Assembly (NCBI RefSeq): GCF_021044755.1
Contig: NZ_JAJNOR010000001.1
Location: 682,001 to 746,000 of the forward strand
DNA length: 64,000 nt
Direction of reading: 5' to 3'
DNA from: Lientehia hominis
GTDB taxonomy: Bacteria; Bacillota; Clostridia; Lachnospirales; Lachnospiraceae
Made by a program: the position numbers and the translations under genes. Below, piece after piece: positions 7,865-16,000 of the stretch. The stretch's first letter is position 1. The number at the start of each line of letters is the position of its first letter. The notes beneath the pieces are model-generated. The model was not told the origin of the DNA. It did not search any database and saw only the letters and a list, made by a program, of their open reading frames with translations.

Positions 7865-8594
7865 TATGATACAAAATACTTTTTGGAATCATATATAGTC
7901 AGCTCCAATCAAGCTCCAGCTCAGCGCCGGCAGAAGTTCCGAGCCGTCACGATTTCGGTTCGCTGGCGATGCAGGGGCCGCTTTATCCCCGCTCCGGCAG
8001 TACCGCTCACATGTCGACAGGAAATCTTTATGATTTCCTGTCTCCTGTTCGCTCAGAAACGGAATCGGTATTTCCGTTTCTGCCTCCCTCCGTCTGGGGA
8101 ACACCGGCCGCTGCCCTGCGGCGCTCTCCTTAGGCCGGCCCGGAATCGTTCTGCCGGTTTTCTTTCTGCCGCACCGTTATGAATGTTTTCCATTTTCCTG
8201 ATTCCAGAAAAGGATCGGATATCCACAGGGCCCGCACGCCTTACGGCGGCGGGCCTCCGTGGCCGCCTCAATGGCTTTCACAACAAATAAAAGCTTATTT
8301 CGGTGCGGGAAGAGGAGCAGGAGGAACGATCCGATTCCATCATAAGGGGAGCGCTGCAAAGGCGTTGGCAGGATCTTCCCGGCCGCAGGGAAGCAAAAAT
8401 CGCATGTCATGCGGATTTTTGTTGGAATCTGACATGGAAAAATATCGATTTATCCATGTCAGTTGGAAAGGACCGACCGGAGGCCGTAAAGATGCTGGTT
8501 ACGGCTGCCAGCGAGCCGTCTGGATGGAAGCGGACTTCCTTCTGTTCCCTCTGATCTGCAAAGATAAGTTTGTTTAAAAGGTATTCAAAGGTAT
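7865..8594 (+). repeat. Dispersed hairpin-rich element, copy 1 (full length)
   Basis: One of four copies of a non-coding element in the window. It begins TATGATACAAAATACTTTTT and ends TTTAAAAGGTATTCAAAGGT plus AT. Along it are strong hairpins: GACAGGAAATC/GATTTCCTGTC (8016-8042), CAGAAACGGAA/TTCCGTTTCTG (8054-8082), a GC-rich CCGGCC...GGCCGG pair near 8104-8138, GGGCCCGC...GCGGGCC near 8228-8255, CAAAAATC/GATTTTTG (8394-8421), CTGACATGGA/TCCATGTCAG around 8429-8462, and GCCGTAA/TTACGGC near 8483-8505. Open frames inside are not conserved in the other copies, so I treat it as non-coding. It fills the gap between the small gene at 7770 and the tRNA-Val terminator. Confidence 0.85.
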
Positions 8595-8600
8595 GAAACA

Positions 8601-8657
8601 AAAAGCCTTGTATCCACGGGACATGCTGCATTATCCGCGTACATACAAGACTTTTTT
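8601..8657 (-). terminator. Terminator of tRNA-Val
   Basis: CTTGTAT (8607-8613) pairs with ATACAAG (8643-8649) across a long loop; T runs follow in both directions (TTTTT on the minus strand, CTTTTTT on the plus strand). It lies directly after tRNA-Val and 7 bp from the end of repeat copy 1. Confidence 0.6.
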
Positions 8658-8661
8658 ATAG

Positions 8662-8735
8662 TGGAAGCAATGGGGCTCGAACCCATGACCTCTCGCGTGT
8701 GAGGCGAACGCTCATCCCAGCTGAGCTATGCTTCC
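8662..8735 (-). tRNA. tRNA-Val (anticodon CAC)
   Basis: Minus-strand cloverleaf: acceptor GGAAGCA/TGCTTCC, D arm GCTC...GAGC, anticodon stem TTCGC/GCGAG with loop CTCACAC (anticodon CAC, reads GUG), T arm ATGGG-TTCGAGC-CCCAT, discriminator A. CCA is not encoded. Confidence 0.96.
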
Positions 8736-8746
8736 AATGCTCTTCT

Positions 8747-8774
8747 ATTTTATCACTTGTAACGAAATAGTCAA
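8747..8774 (-). promoter_or_regulatory. Promoter of tRNA-Val
   Basis: Minus-strand TTGACT (8774-8769), 16-nt spacer, TAAAAT (8752-8747), about 12 nt before the tRNA. Confidence 0.6.
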
Positions 8775-8895
8775 TAGAAATCTGAATTTTTCTAGAAACC
8801 GCTGTCAAAAGATACTCGCCGAAAAGCAGGGAATTCGCATAATTTGTATATTAGTACAAAATATAAAAATAATGAAAAGTTAATGCCGAAAATGC

Positions 8896-8924
8896 TTGAC
8901 CCTTCTGCATAATCTCATTACAAT
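8896..8924 (+). promoter_or_regulatory. Promoter of the M20 hydrolase gene
   Basis: TTGACC (8896-8901), 17-nt spacer, TACAAT (8919-8924). The leader from about 8931 to 9097 is long (about 165 nt) for a single gene. It contains CTAA...TTAG pairing and GTTTCT, faintly like a purine riboswitch, but I cannot assign it to any class. Confidence 0.65.
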
Positions 8925-9097
8925 ATAGATAATTTCTAATACTCACATATGGCATAATATCCTAATCTCAACACGCTTTACTGCGTCTTAGTTTCTGGCA
9001 TCAGGACACTCCCCGGTTTTTCATCCATTCAATCACAAAACCCCCCAGCGTCACCGTTTCACTACATATTTGCCAACGGCAAAAGAAAGGAAACACA

Positions 9098-10240
9098 ATG
9101 AAAAAAGATATTTTAGAGCAGGTAACCTACGACTATGTCAAAGCCGCCCTCGAGGACGTGATTGCGATTCCCAGCGAGAGTCTGCAGGAAAAAAAGCTGG
9201 CAGAATACATCTGCGGCCGGTTGAAAGACGCAGGAATGGATGCGTCCGTTGATCCTCATGGAAATATGGTCGCCAAAAAGAAATCCGGCAGAACCGGCAA
9301 AACCATTTATTTCAATTCACATATGGATACCGTCGAAGTCGGAAATTTATGGACAAAGAATCCCTACGGAGAAGTGGACGGCGACCGCTTTTATGGCGTA
9401 GGCGTCTGTGACTGCCAGGCTTCTCTCACCGGCATGATGCTGGCTGTAGAACTTCTCTCGAAAAACGGCGTTGAATTGTCCGGGGAATACGGTCTCTGTG
9501 CCGTAGCCAGGGAGCAATGGCCCTGCGTGGCTACAAAGGGTACTGTAAATCTGATCGACGACGGTTTCCAGGCCGATATGGTAGTAATCGGAGAACCCAC
9601 CAATCTGACCATCTGCCGCGGATGCGAAGGCATGCTGGAGGTCATCATAGAAGTCACCGGAGTCCCGGTTCATGCATGCAATCCTGAGTTGGGAGTAAAT
9701 GCCATAGAGGTCATGTACGAAATCATGTCGGAAATCAAAAAAATCCCGGTGGGAACCAGTGAAATATTAAATAAGGGCGCAATTAACTTCGGAGTGATCG
9801 AAGGAGGATCAAGATCCTGCGTCCTCCCTGAGAAATGTACCCTGAAGGTTTCCAGGTTCATCGTGGAAGGGGAAAACGGCGCTCAGTTCATGAAACAGAT
9901 CGAAGCCATCCTGGAAGAAGTGAAGAAAAAAGACGAACGCATCCAGGCTACCGCCATTCTCGGCTACGATACCCTCGCCGGCGTCGTCCAGGACGGTGCG
10001 GAAGTAATCGAGATGTTAAAAGAAGCCAGCAGAGAAGTAACCGGCAAAGCAGCTCCCCTGACGGCTATGCGGGCCCATATGGACGCGGATTTCCTGATCA
10101 ACAAAGCAGGTATCCCAACCGTGGCTTTCGGACCTGGAGACTTGGACGCTTATAATGCAGGCGCCGAGTGGGTCAATATCAGCGATGTCGTCACTGCCGT
10201 AAAGGTGTATATCACCGCTGTCATGAACTTGCTCGGATAG
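9098..10240 (+). CDS. M20-family metallohydrolase with altered metal ligands
   Basis: A 380-residue protein of the M20 (ArgE/DapE/aminoacylase) family, whose members hydrolyse amide bonds of amino-acid derivatives or peptides with two Zn ions. Visible: SHMDTV (His75, Asp77), the bridging Asp105 in GVGVCDCQAS, AREQ with Glu139, and GEPT with Glu166. The canonical Glu-Glu pair is Glu139-Gln140, and the C-terminal FGPG...AH metal His appears as FGPGDLDAYNAG, without His; an AHMDADFL motif just upstream may supply one. The substrate is unknown. Strong promoter at 8896, ribosome binding site AAAGG before ATG, its own terminator after it: a single-gene unit. No signal peptide, so cytoplasmic. Confidence 0.8.
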   Translation: MKKDILEQVTYDYVKAALEDVIAIPSESLQEKKLAEYICGRLKDAGMDASVDPHGNMVAKKKSGRTGKTIYFNSHMDTVEVGNLWTKNPYGEVDGDRFYGVGVCDCQASLTGMMLAVELLSKNGVELSGEYGLCAVAREQWPCVATKGTVNLIDDGFQADMVVIGEPTNLTICRGCEGMLEVIIEVTGVPVHACNPELGVNAIEVMYEIMSEIKKIPVGTSEILNKGAINFGVIEGGSRSCVLPEKCTLKVSRFIVEGENGAQFMKQIEAILEEVKKKDERIQATAILGYDTLAGVVQDGAEVIEMLKEASREVTGKAAPLTAMRAHMDADFLINKAGIPTVAFGPGDLDAYNAGAEWVNISDVVTAVKVYITAVMNLLG

Positions 10241-10248
10241 CGATTTCT

Positions 10249-10298
10249 ACCGCCCTTTTCAGTCACAGTGCATTTCCTGTGCAGGAAAGGGCGGTTTT
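10249..10298 (+). terminator. Terminator of the M20 gene
   Basis: ACCGCCCTTT (10249-10258) pairs with AAAGGGCGGT (10286-10295), with an inner CACAG/CTGTG, followed by TTTT. Confidence 0.85.
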
Positions 10299-10308
10299 AT
10301 GTATTCCG

Positions 10309-11637
10309 TCATTCCCGGTCCTCCTGAAACAAAATTCCGCATCCAGCGCACCACTGCCTGAGCGATGTTACCATCTCTCCATACTCCTTAAGGACCAGTT
10401 CCTTCGGCACACCGGCAGAAGCTGTGCTTCCCAATTGATATTCTTCCCGTTTCGTCTCTAACAGAACGACCATCCTTCTGCGAAAAGAAGTCCCGTTCTT
10501 TGACCAGCCAAAATTGACAGGCGTCATGGAGATTCTTTTGATTTCCCTGACAGGATAAGATATCTCATCCACCCGCAGGCTGGAATCCGCCAGTACGATT
10601 CGCTCCGGCACTTTTCCCGCATATGCAAGGCATCTGAAAATCTGCAGAACCGGCACAGGAACGCTGATAAGCAGAAAAATAATCAGCATCAGAAATACGG
10701 CTTCTGTATCCAATGGCTTTTTATGTAGGAAACAGAACCACAGAGCCGCAGAAATCGCTCCCGCGGCCGCGCAGCCAATTCCAATCTGCGCCGCTCGTCT
10801 TCGCTCCCTTTTCAGCAGTTTTTCTCTGGGTATTTGGAATTCTCTTTTGTCACACGTTTCATAGATATGTTCCGCCGTCAGTTCTTCCCGAATCTTTTCA
10901 AAGGTCCCGTCCTTTCTCAGCTTATTGATGTCCTCCATCAGATTCGAAAAATCCAGCGCCTGTATGCCATAGCAGTTCAATACCTTATTATAATGCGGCC
11001 GGACCGGCACAAAGATCAGCCGGTTTGTTCCAGTGAATATGCCGTTCAGACGCTTCTTCTCCGTCACCGCCCAAAATCCAGTGTTCAGCGGATACTCCGC
11101 ATATCTTCGGCTGCCTCTGCAGAATTTGAGTCCTGACGCACTTACTTCAATCCGGATCCTGCACCAGTAAAATGCCCAGAATGCAGAAAGGACCAGTGTA
11201 CAAGTCAGCCAGATACCTGTACAGACTCCTTTGGCAATAGCCAGATACTTAAGTCCATCCAAAAGGACATAAAAGAGGAGGAACAGGAGAAATCCTATCA
11301 AAATGAGCTTTTTAATAAATTCAGTCAGCAGCAGTCTCGGTGCACTTTTATATACTTTCGTATCCAGATCTTCAGACCATCGTTCCGTACCGGCGGATCC
11401 TTCAAAATTTTCTCTTTCACCGGCAGTCCTGTTCTTCCTGCGCATAAACTGTATCCCCATTATACAAAGCAGTGCCATCAGGATCATAAAGATGAAAATG
11501 ATAAAAAAGAACCTGAGCTCACTTTTACAAAATCCCCACTCCATCCACTTTATAATCTGATGCACTGCTAAAAGAGCAGAAAGAAAACATAAAACGGCCC
11601 CCACAGCCGTCATCAAGATACCCGCAGCTTTTTTCAT
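10309..11637 (-). CDS. Hypothetical polytopic membrane protein (442 aa)
   Basis: I do not recognise the family. About six membrane segments can be seen: residues 5-27 (LMTAVGAVLCFLSALLA), 44-65 (FFIIFIFMILMALLCIMG), roughly 108-126, 133-156, then after a soluble stretch of about 120 residues two more (AAAGAISAALWFCFL and FLMLIIFLLISVPVPVL). The soluble parts read like a PH-like domain, as in bPH2-type or DUF-type membrane proteins (for example LKFCRGSRRYAEYP, MTPVNFGWSKNGTSF), but this is inference. The ribosome binding site (AGGCAGGG) is fair. It converges on the M20 gene and is flanked on its 5' side by about 165 bp without visible features and then by repeat copy 2. Confidence 0.7.
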   Translation of the reverse strand: MKKAAGILMTAVGAVLCFLSALLAVHQIIKWMEWGFCKSELRFFFIIFIFMILMALLCIMGIQFMRRKNRTAGERENFEGSAGTERWSEDLDTKVYKSAPRLLLTEFIKKLILIGFLLFLLFYVLLDGLKYLAIAKGVCTGIWLTCTLVLSAFWAFYWCRIRIEVSASGLKFCRGSRRYAEYPLNTGFWAVTEKKRLNGIFTGTNRLIFVPVRPHYNKVLNCYGIQALDFSNLMEDINKLRKDGTFEKIREELTAEHIYETCDKREFQIPREKLLKRERRRAAQIGIGCAAAGAISAALWFCFLHKKPLDTEAVFLMLIIFLLISVPVPVLQIFRCLAYAGKVPERIVLADSSLRVDEISYPVREIKRISMTPVNFGWSKNGTSFRRRMVVLLETKREEYQLGSTASAGVPKELVLKEYGEMVTSLRQWCAGCGILFQEDRE

Positions 11638-11802
11638 TCCGTGTTTCCCTGCCTTTCTCCATCCTCAAAGCAATCCGTTTATCCGGACATCGTATTCCCG
11701 TATGAGAGGTTCTTTAATATTTTCTGCCCTCACTCCGCAGACAACGCCTTTGATCAATTATCTCTTTCAACTTCGCCTGAAATCCCGGCCCAATCTTTTT
11801 CG

Positions 11803-12307
11803 GTATACCTTTAGAAATCATTTTTAGCTAATTCCGACTAAGCTCCGGTTAAGCACCGTCAGAAGTTCCGGACCGTCACGATTTCGGTTCGCTGGCGATG
11901 CAGGGGCCGCTTTATCCCTGCTCCGGCAGTACCGCTCACATGTCGACAGGAAATCTTTATGATTTCCTGTCTCCTGTTCCCTCAGAAACGGAATCGGATT
12001 TTCCGTTTCTGCCTCCCTCCGCCTGGGAAACACCGGCCGCTGCTCTGCAGCGCTCTCCTTTAGGCCGGCCCGGATTCGTTCTGCCGGTTTTTTGTCTGCC
12101 GCACCGTTACAGACATACGCCATATTCCTGATTCCAGAAAAGGATTGGATATCCACAGGGCCCGCACGCCTTACGGCGGCGGGCCTCCGTGGCCGCCTCA
12201 ATGGCTTTCACAACAAATAAAAGCTTATTTCGGTGCGGGAAGCGGACTTTCTCCTGTCTCCTCTGGCTATAAAAATGAATTTGTTAGAAAGATATTCAAA
12301 GGTATAC
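11803..12307 (+). repeat. Dispersed hairpin-rich element, copy 2 (3' half deleted)
   Basis: Same order and orientation as copy 1 up to CGGTGCGGGAAG (about 12242), then it jumps to CGGACTT. Compared with copy 1 a 218-bp block (8313-8530 there) is missing, and both deletion ends carry GGAAG, as expected for slippage between short direct repeats. The ends form a perfect 10-bp inverted repeat: GTATACCTTT (11803-11812) and AAAGGTATAC (12298-12307). It sits 8 bp from the terminator of the tRNA-Pro/tRNA-Glu unit. Confidence 0.83.
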
Positions 12308-12315
12308 TTTCCCAT

Positions 12316-12340
12316 AAAAAAAACTCAGCACACCGCTGAG
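12316..12340 (-). terminator. Terminator of the tRNA-Pro/tRNA-Glu unit
   Basis: On the minus strand CTCAGC-GGTGT-GCTGAG (12340-12324) followed by eight T. Confidence 0.88.
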
Positions 12341-12362
12341 AATTTTCAAAAACAACTTTTAG

Positions 12363-12434
12363 TAGCCTGTAGGGGAATCGAACCCCTGTTTCCGCCGTGA
12401 GAGGGCGGCGTCTTAACCGCTTGACCAACAGGCC
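12363..12434 (-). tRNA. tRNA-Glu (anticodon CTC)
   Basis: Minus-strand cloverleaf: acceptor GGCCTGT/ACAGGCT (first pair G-U), anticodon stem CCGCC/GGCGG with loop CTCTCAC (anticodon CTC), T arm CAGGGG-TTCGATT-CCCCT region, discriminator A. CCA not encoded. Cotranscribed with tRNA-Pro, 24 bp upstream. Confidence 0.95.
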
Positions 12435-12458
12435 ATATCATCAGTACCCGGGAAAAAA

Positions 12459-12532
12459 TCGAGGCGACAAGATTCGAACTTGCGGCCTCCGCGTCCCGAA
12501 CACGGCGCTCTACCAAACTGAGCCACGCCTCG
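12459..12532 (-). tRNA. tRNA-Pro (anticodon CGG)
   Basis: Minus-strand cloverleaf: acceptor CGAGGCG/CGCCTCG, D arm GCTC...GAGC, anticodon stem CCGTG/CGCGG with loop TTCGGGA (anticodon CGG), T loop TTCGAAT, discriminator A. Confidence 0.95.
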
Positions 12533-12543
12533 ATACCTATGTG

Positions 12544-12572
12544 AGTATATCCTAAATTATATGAATTGTCAA
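12544..12572 (-). promoter_or_regulatory. Promoter of tRNA-Pro/tRNA-Glu
   Basis: Minus-strand TTGACA (12572-12567), 17-nt spacer, TATACT (12549-12544): near-consensus, as expected for stable RNA. Confidence 0.8.
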
Positions 12573-12624
12573 GAAAATAATTGCAACTTCTTTAAAAATA
12601 TTTTCTCTCCGTTTTCCTATCAAA

Positions 12625-12690
12625 AAGACTGGGAGAACCAGAGACGGAAAGAAGCAGAAACTGCTTCTTTTCAGCCTCGTCCCGGTTCTC
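12625..12690 (-). terminator. Terminator of the CsoR-type gene
   Basis: On the minus strand GAGAACC (12690-12684) pairs with GGTTCTC (12639-12633); inside is AGAAGCAG/CTGCTTCT. TTTTT follows at 12629-12625. Confidence 0.7.
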
Positions 12691-12702
12691 ATATAAAGCA
12701 AT

Positions 12703-13011
12703 TTATTTCATCAGCTTCTGAATCGTCTTACACAACTCGTCCACAGATGCCTCTTTTCCGTCCCGAATGTCCTCCACAACGCAGGTCTTGATATGGTTGG
12801 ACAAAAGCGTCCTGTTAAAGGCATTGAGCGCGGAGCTCACCGCCTGCACCTGCGTCAGGATATCCACGCAATACCGTTCTTCCTCCACCATGGACCGGAT
12901 TCCGCGAATCTGTCCCTCCATCCGGTTCAAACGGTGAATCAGATCCTTATATTCTTTTTCATCGCGGTGCTTCATCTTTCCGCAATTGCAGCATTCTTTT
13001 TTACAATCCAT
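12703..13011 (-). CDS. CsoR/FrmR-family metal-responsive repressor
   Basis: A 102-residue all-helical DNA-binding protein of the CsoR/RcnR/FrmR family, repressors that release DNA on binding Cu(I), Ni/Co, persulfide or formaldehyde. The helix pattern (LIHRLNRMEGQIRGIRSMV) is diagnostic. The ligand triad fits the Cu(I) CsoR type: Cys in RYCVDIL, then His and Cys four apart in NHIKTC. The N-terminus is unusual in being Cys-rich (MDCKKECCNCGKMKH), which could bind an additional metal. No copper ATPase or chaperone is adjacent; its own terminator follows and polC lies upstream on the same strand. Sensing of copper is inference from the triad. Confidence 0.85.
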   Translation of the reverse strand: MDCKKECCNCGKMKHRDEKEYKDLIHRLNRMEGQIRGIRSMVEEERYCVDILTQVQAVSSALNAFNRTLLSNHIKTCVVEDIRDGKEASVDELCKTIQKLMK

Positions 13012-13090
13012 GGAAAACCTCCTGTATCCCGGTCCTGTTTTCGTATCTCATTCATCATACCACAAACCTGTTTTTCCGTAAAGGCAAAGC

Positions 13091-16000
13091 CTACAGATCA
13101 AAGAGTGACAGCTGATTGCTCTTCGGAAGGTCTCCGAAGATACCCATATCCGCCATCAGATCAATGGTAGTCTTCGGCACCTTCGTCTTCTGCCAAAAGT
13201 CTTCCAGAGACAAAAACCGCTCTCCTGCCTCCACCGCTTCCACAACGGCGTCGGCGGCCTTGCCCCCCAGCCCGTCGATGGAGCTCAGAGACGGCATCAG
13301 TTTCCCGTCGATGATCTGGAATTTGTCCGCCTTCGCCTGATATATATCGATGGGCACAAACTCAAATCCTCTGGCATACATTTCCTGTACGATCCGCATG
13401 TCGCGGAGGGTATCCTGCTCCTTTTTAGAAAGGGTATCCGAACGATTTTTATAATCCTGCAGGTAATATTCCAGCTTGTCCCGCCCCTGGCACATGATCT
13501 CATAAGAGAATCCGGATGCGCGGATGCTGAAAAACGCCGCATAGTACGCGAGAGGATAAAACACCTTGCAGTACGCGATCCGCCAGGCCATCATGACATA
13601 AGCCGCCGCATGCGCCTTGGGGAACATGTATTTGATCTTCTTACAGGAGCTCACATACCAGTCGGGCACTCCAGACTCTTTCATGGCTTTTTCCCACTCC
13701 GGCTTAAGCCCCTTGCCCTTCCGGACAGCTTCCATAATGGTAAAGGAAAGGCTCTTGTCCATTCCCATGTGGATCAGATAGATCATGATATCGTCACGGG
13801 TACAGATAGCGGTCTGAATCGTCGCCTGCCCGCTGAGGATCAGATCCTGCGCGTTGCCCAGCCAAACATCCGTGCCATGGGAAAGGCCGGAGATCCGGAC
13901 CAGGTCAGAAAAGCAGGTGGGCTTTGCGTCAATAAGCATCTGCATGGCAAAATCCGTCCCGAATTCCGGGATTCCCAGCGCTCCCAGCCTGCAGCCGCCG
14001 ATATCCTCTGGATTTATCTTGAGGGCGCTGGTGTTCTGAAACAGGCTCATGACTTCCTTACAGTCCAGAGGAATTTCCTTCGCGTCCAGTCCCGTCAGAT
14101 CCTCCAGCATTCGGATCATGGTAGGATCATCGTGTCCGAGGATATCCAGCTTGAGCAGGTTATGGTCGATGGAATGATAGTCAAAATGTGTGGTGACGAT
14201 ATCTGTGGTCATATCATTGGCCGGATGCTGAATCGGCGTAAAGGAATTGATTTCCTCTCCATGGGGCATGACCACGATGCCTCCGGGATGCTGCCCCGTC
14301 GTCCTTCTGACGCCCACGCAGCCTAAAACGATCCTGTTGATCTCCGCATTTCTCTTTCTTGTCCCCCGCTCTTCGAAATACTTCTTCACATAGCCGAAAG
14401 CCGTCTTATCCGCCAGGGTGCCGATGGTGCCCGCCCGGAAGGTATGTCCCTTCCCGAATATCACTTCCGTATAGGCATGGGCCTTGCTCTGATAATCCCC
14501 TGAGAAGTTCAGGTCGATATCCGGCTCCTTGTCTCCTTTAAATCCCAGGAACGTCTCAAAGGGGATGTCGAATCCGTTTTTCTTAAGCGGCCTGCCGCAG
14601 ACGGGGCAGTCCTTGTCAGGCATGTCGCATCCTGCTCCGCCGCTGAATTTTTTCACATCCTCTGAATCAAATTCACTGTAATGGCAGTTCTCACAATAAT
14701 AATGAGGTGAAAGAGGATTCACCTCCGTGATTCCCGACATGGTGGCCACAAAGGAGGAACCCACAGAACCACGGGAGCCGACCAGATAGCCATCCTCATT
14801 GGACTTATGCACCAGCTTCTGCGCGATGATATACATGACGGCAAAGCCATTGGTGATGATGGAATGAAGCTCTCTTTCCAGACGCTCCTCCACTACCTCC
14901 GGCAGCGGGTTTCCGTAGATGGACTTCGCCTTTTCATAGCACATGGTACGAAGCTCCACATCAGAATTTTCAATAACAGGAGGGCACTTGTCCGGCCTCA
15001 CCGGAGCAATCCTCTCACACATATCGGCAATTTTGTTGCTGTTGGCCACCACGATCTCATAGGCCTTCTCCGGGCTCAGATAAGCGAATTCTTTAAGCAT
15101 CTCCTCCGTTGTCCGCAGATATAAGGGCGCCTGGTTATCGCAATCCGAAAATCCCTGGCCCGCCATGATGATCCTCCGGTAAATCTCATCCTCCGGATTC
15201 AGAAAATGTACGTCGCAGGTAGCGACTACCGGTTTCTTGAACTGCTCTCCCAGTTCAATGATCTTAAGGTTCAGGTTCTGCAGATCCTCTTCACTCTTGA
15301 TTCCGTGCTTGCCTTCCCTCAGCATAAAAGCATTATTGGCAATGGGCTGGACCTCCAGGTAATCATAAAATTTCACCAGGCGCGCCAGCTCCTCGTCGGG
15401 CGCTCCTCCCAGGACCGCCTGAAACAGCTCTCCTGCTTCACAGGCCGAGCCGATGATCAGGCCCTCCCTGTGCTTTGCGAGCTCACTTTTGGGAATTCTG
15501 GGCCTTCTGGCAAAATAGGTCAGATGAGACATGGAGATGAGCTTATACAGGTTCACGCGCCCCGTATCGTTCTTGGCCAAGATGATCACATGATAGGTAG
15601 GCATTTTCCGGATATTGTCCACGGACATACTGCCCAGCTCATTTACTCCGTCCAGAGTCTCTACATTTTTCTTACGGAGCTTTTCCACAAAAGCCACAAA
15701 AATATGTGCCGTCGCCTCTGCATCATCCACCGCCCTATGGTGATTCTCCAAGGATACACCCAAGGCTTTTGCTACCGTGTCCAGCTTATACCGCTTAAGC
15801 TCCGGAAGAAGGATCCTGGCCAGGGTCACCGTATCCACGACAGTCGGTTTATAATTCATACCGAGAAGCCCTGAGTTGTGCTCAATAAAGCTCATGTCAA
15901 AGGACGCGTTATGGGCCACCATGACAGAATTTCCGCAAAATTCCAAAAACTGTGGAAGGACCGTTTCAATGGTCGGTTTCCCGATGACCATGCTGTCATT

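Noticed and set aside
8179..8631. Open reading frames of 70-130 codons on both strands inside the dispersed element
   Set aside because: They are interrupted or frameshifted in the other copies, lack ribosome binding sites, and follow the hairpin sequence, not a protein pattern.
8931..9097. Purine riboswitch before the M20 gene
   Set aside because: Only the TTTCT segment and one stem fit; the conserved UACC and J3/1 bases are missing.
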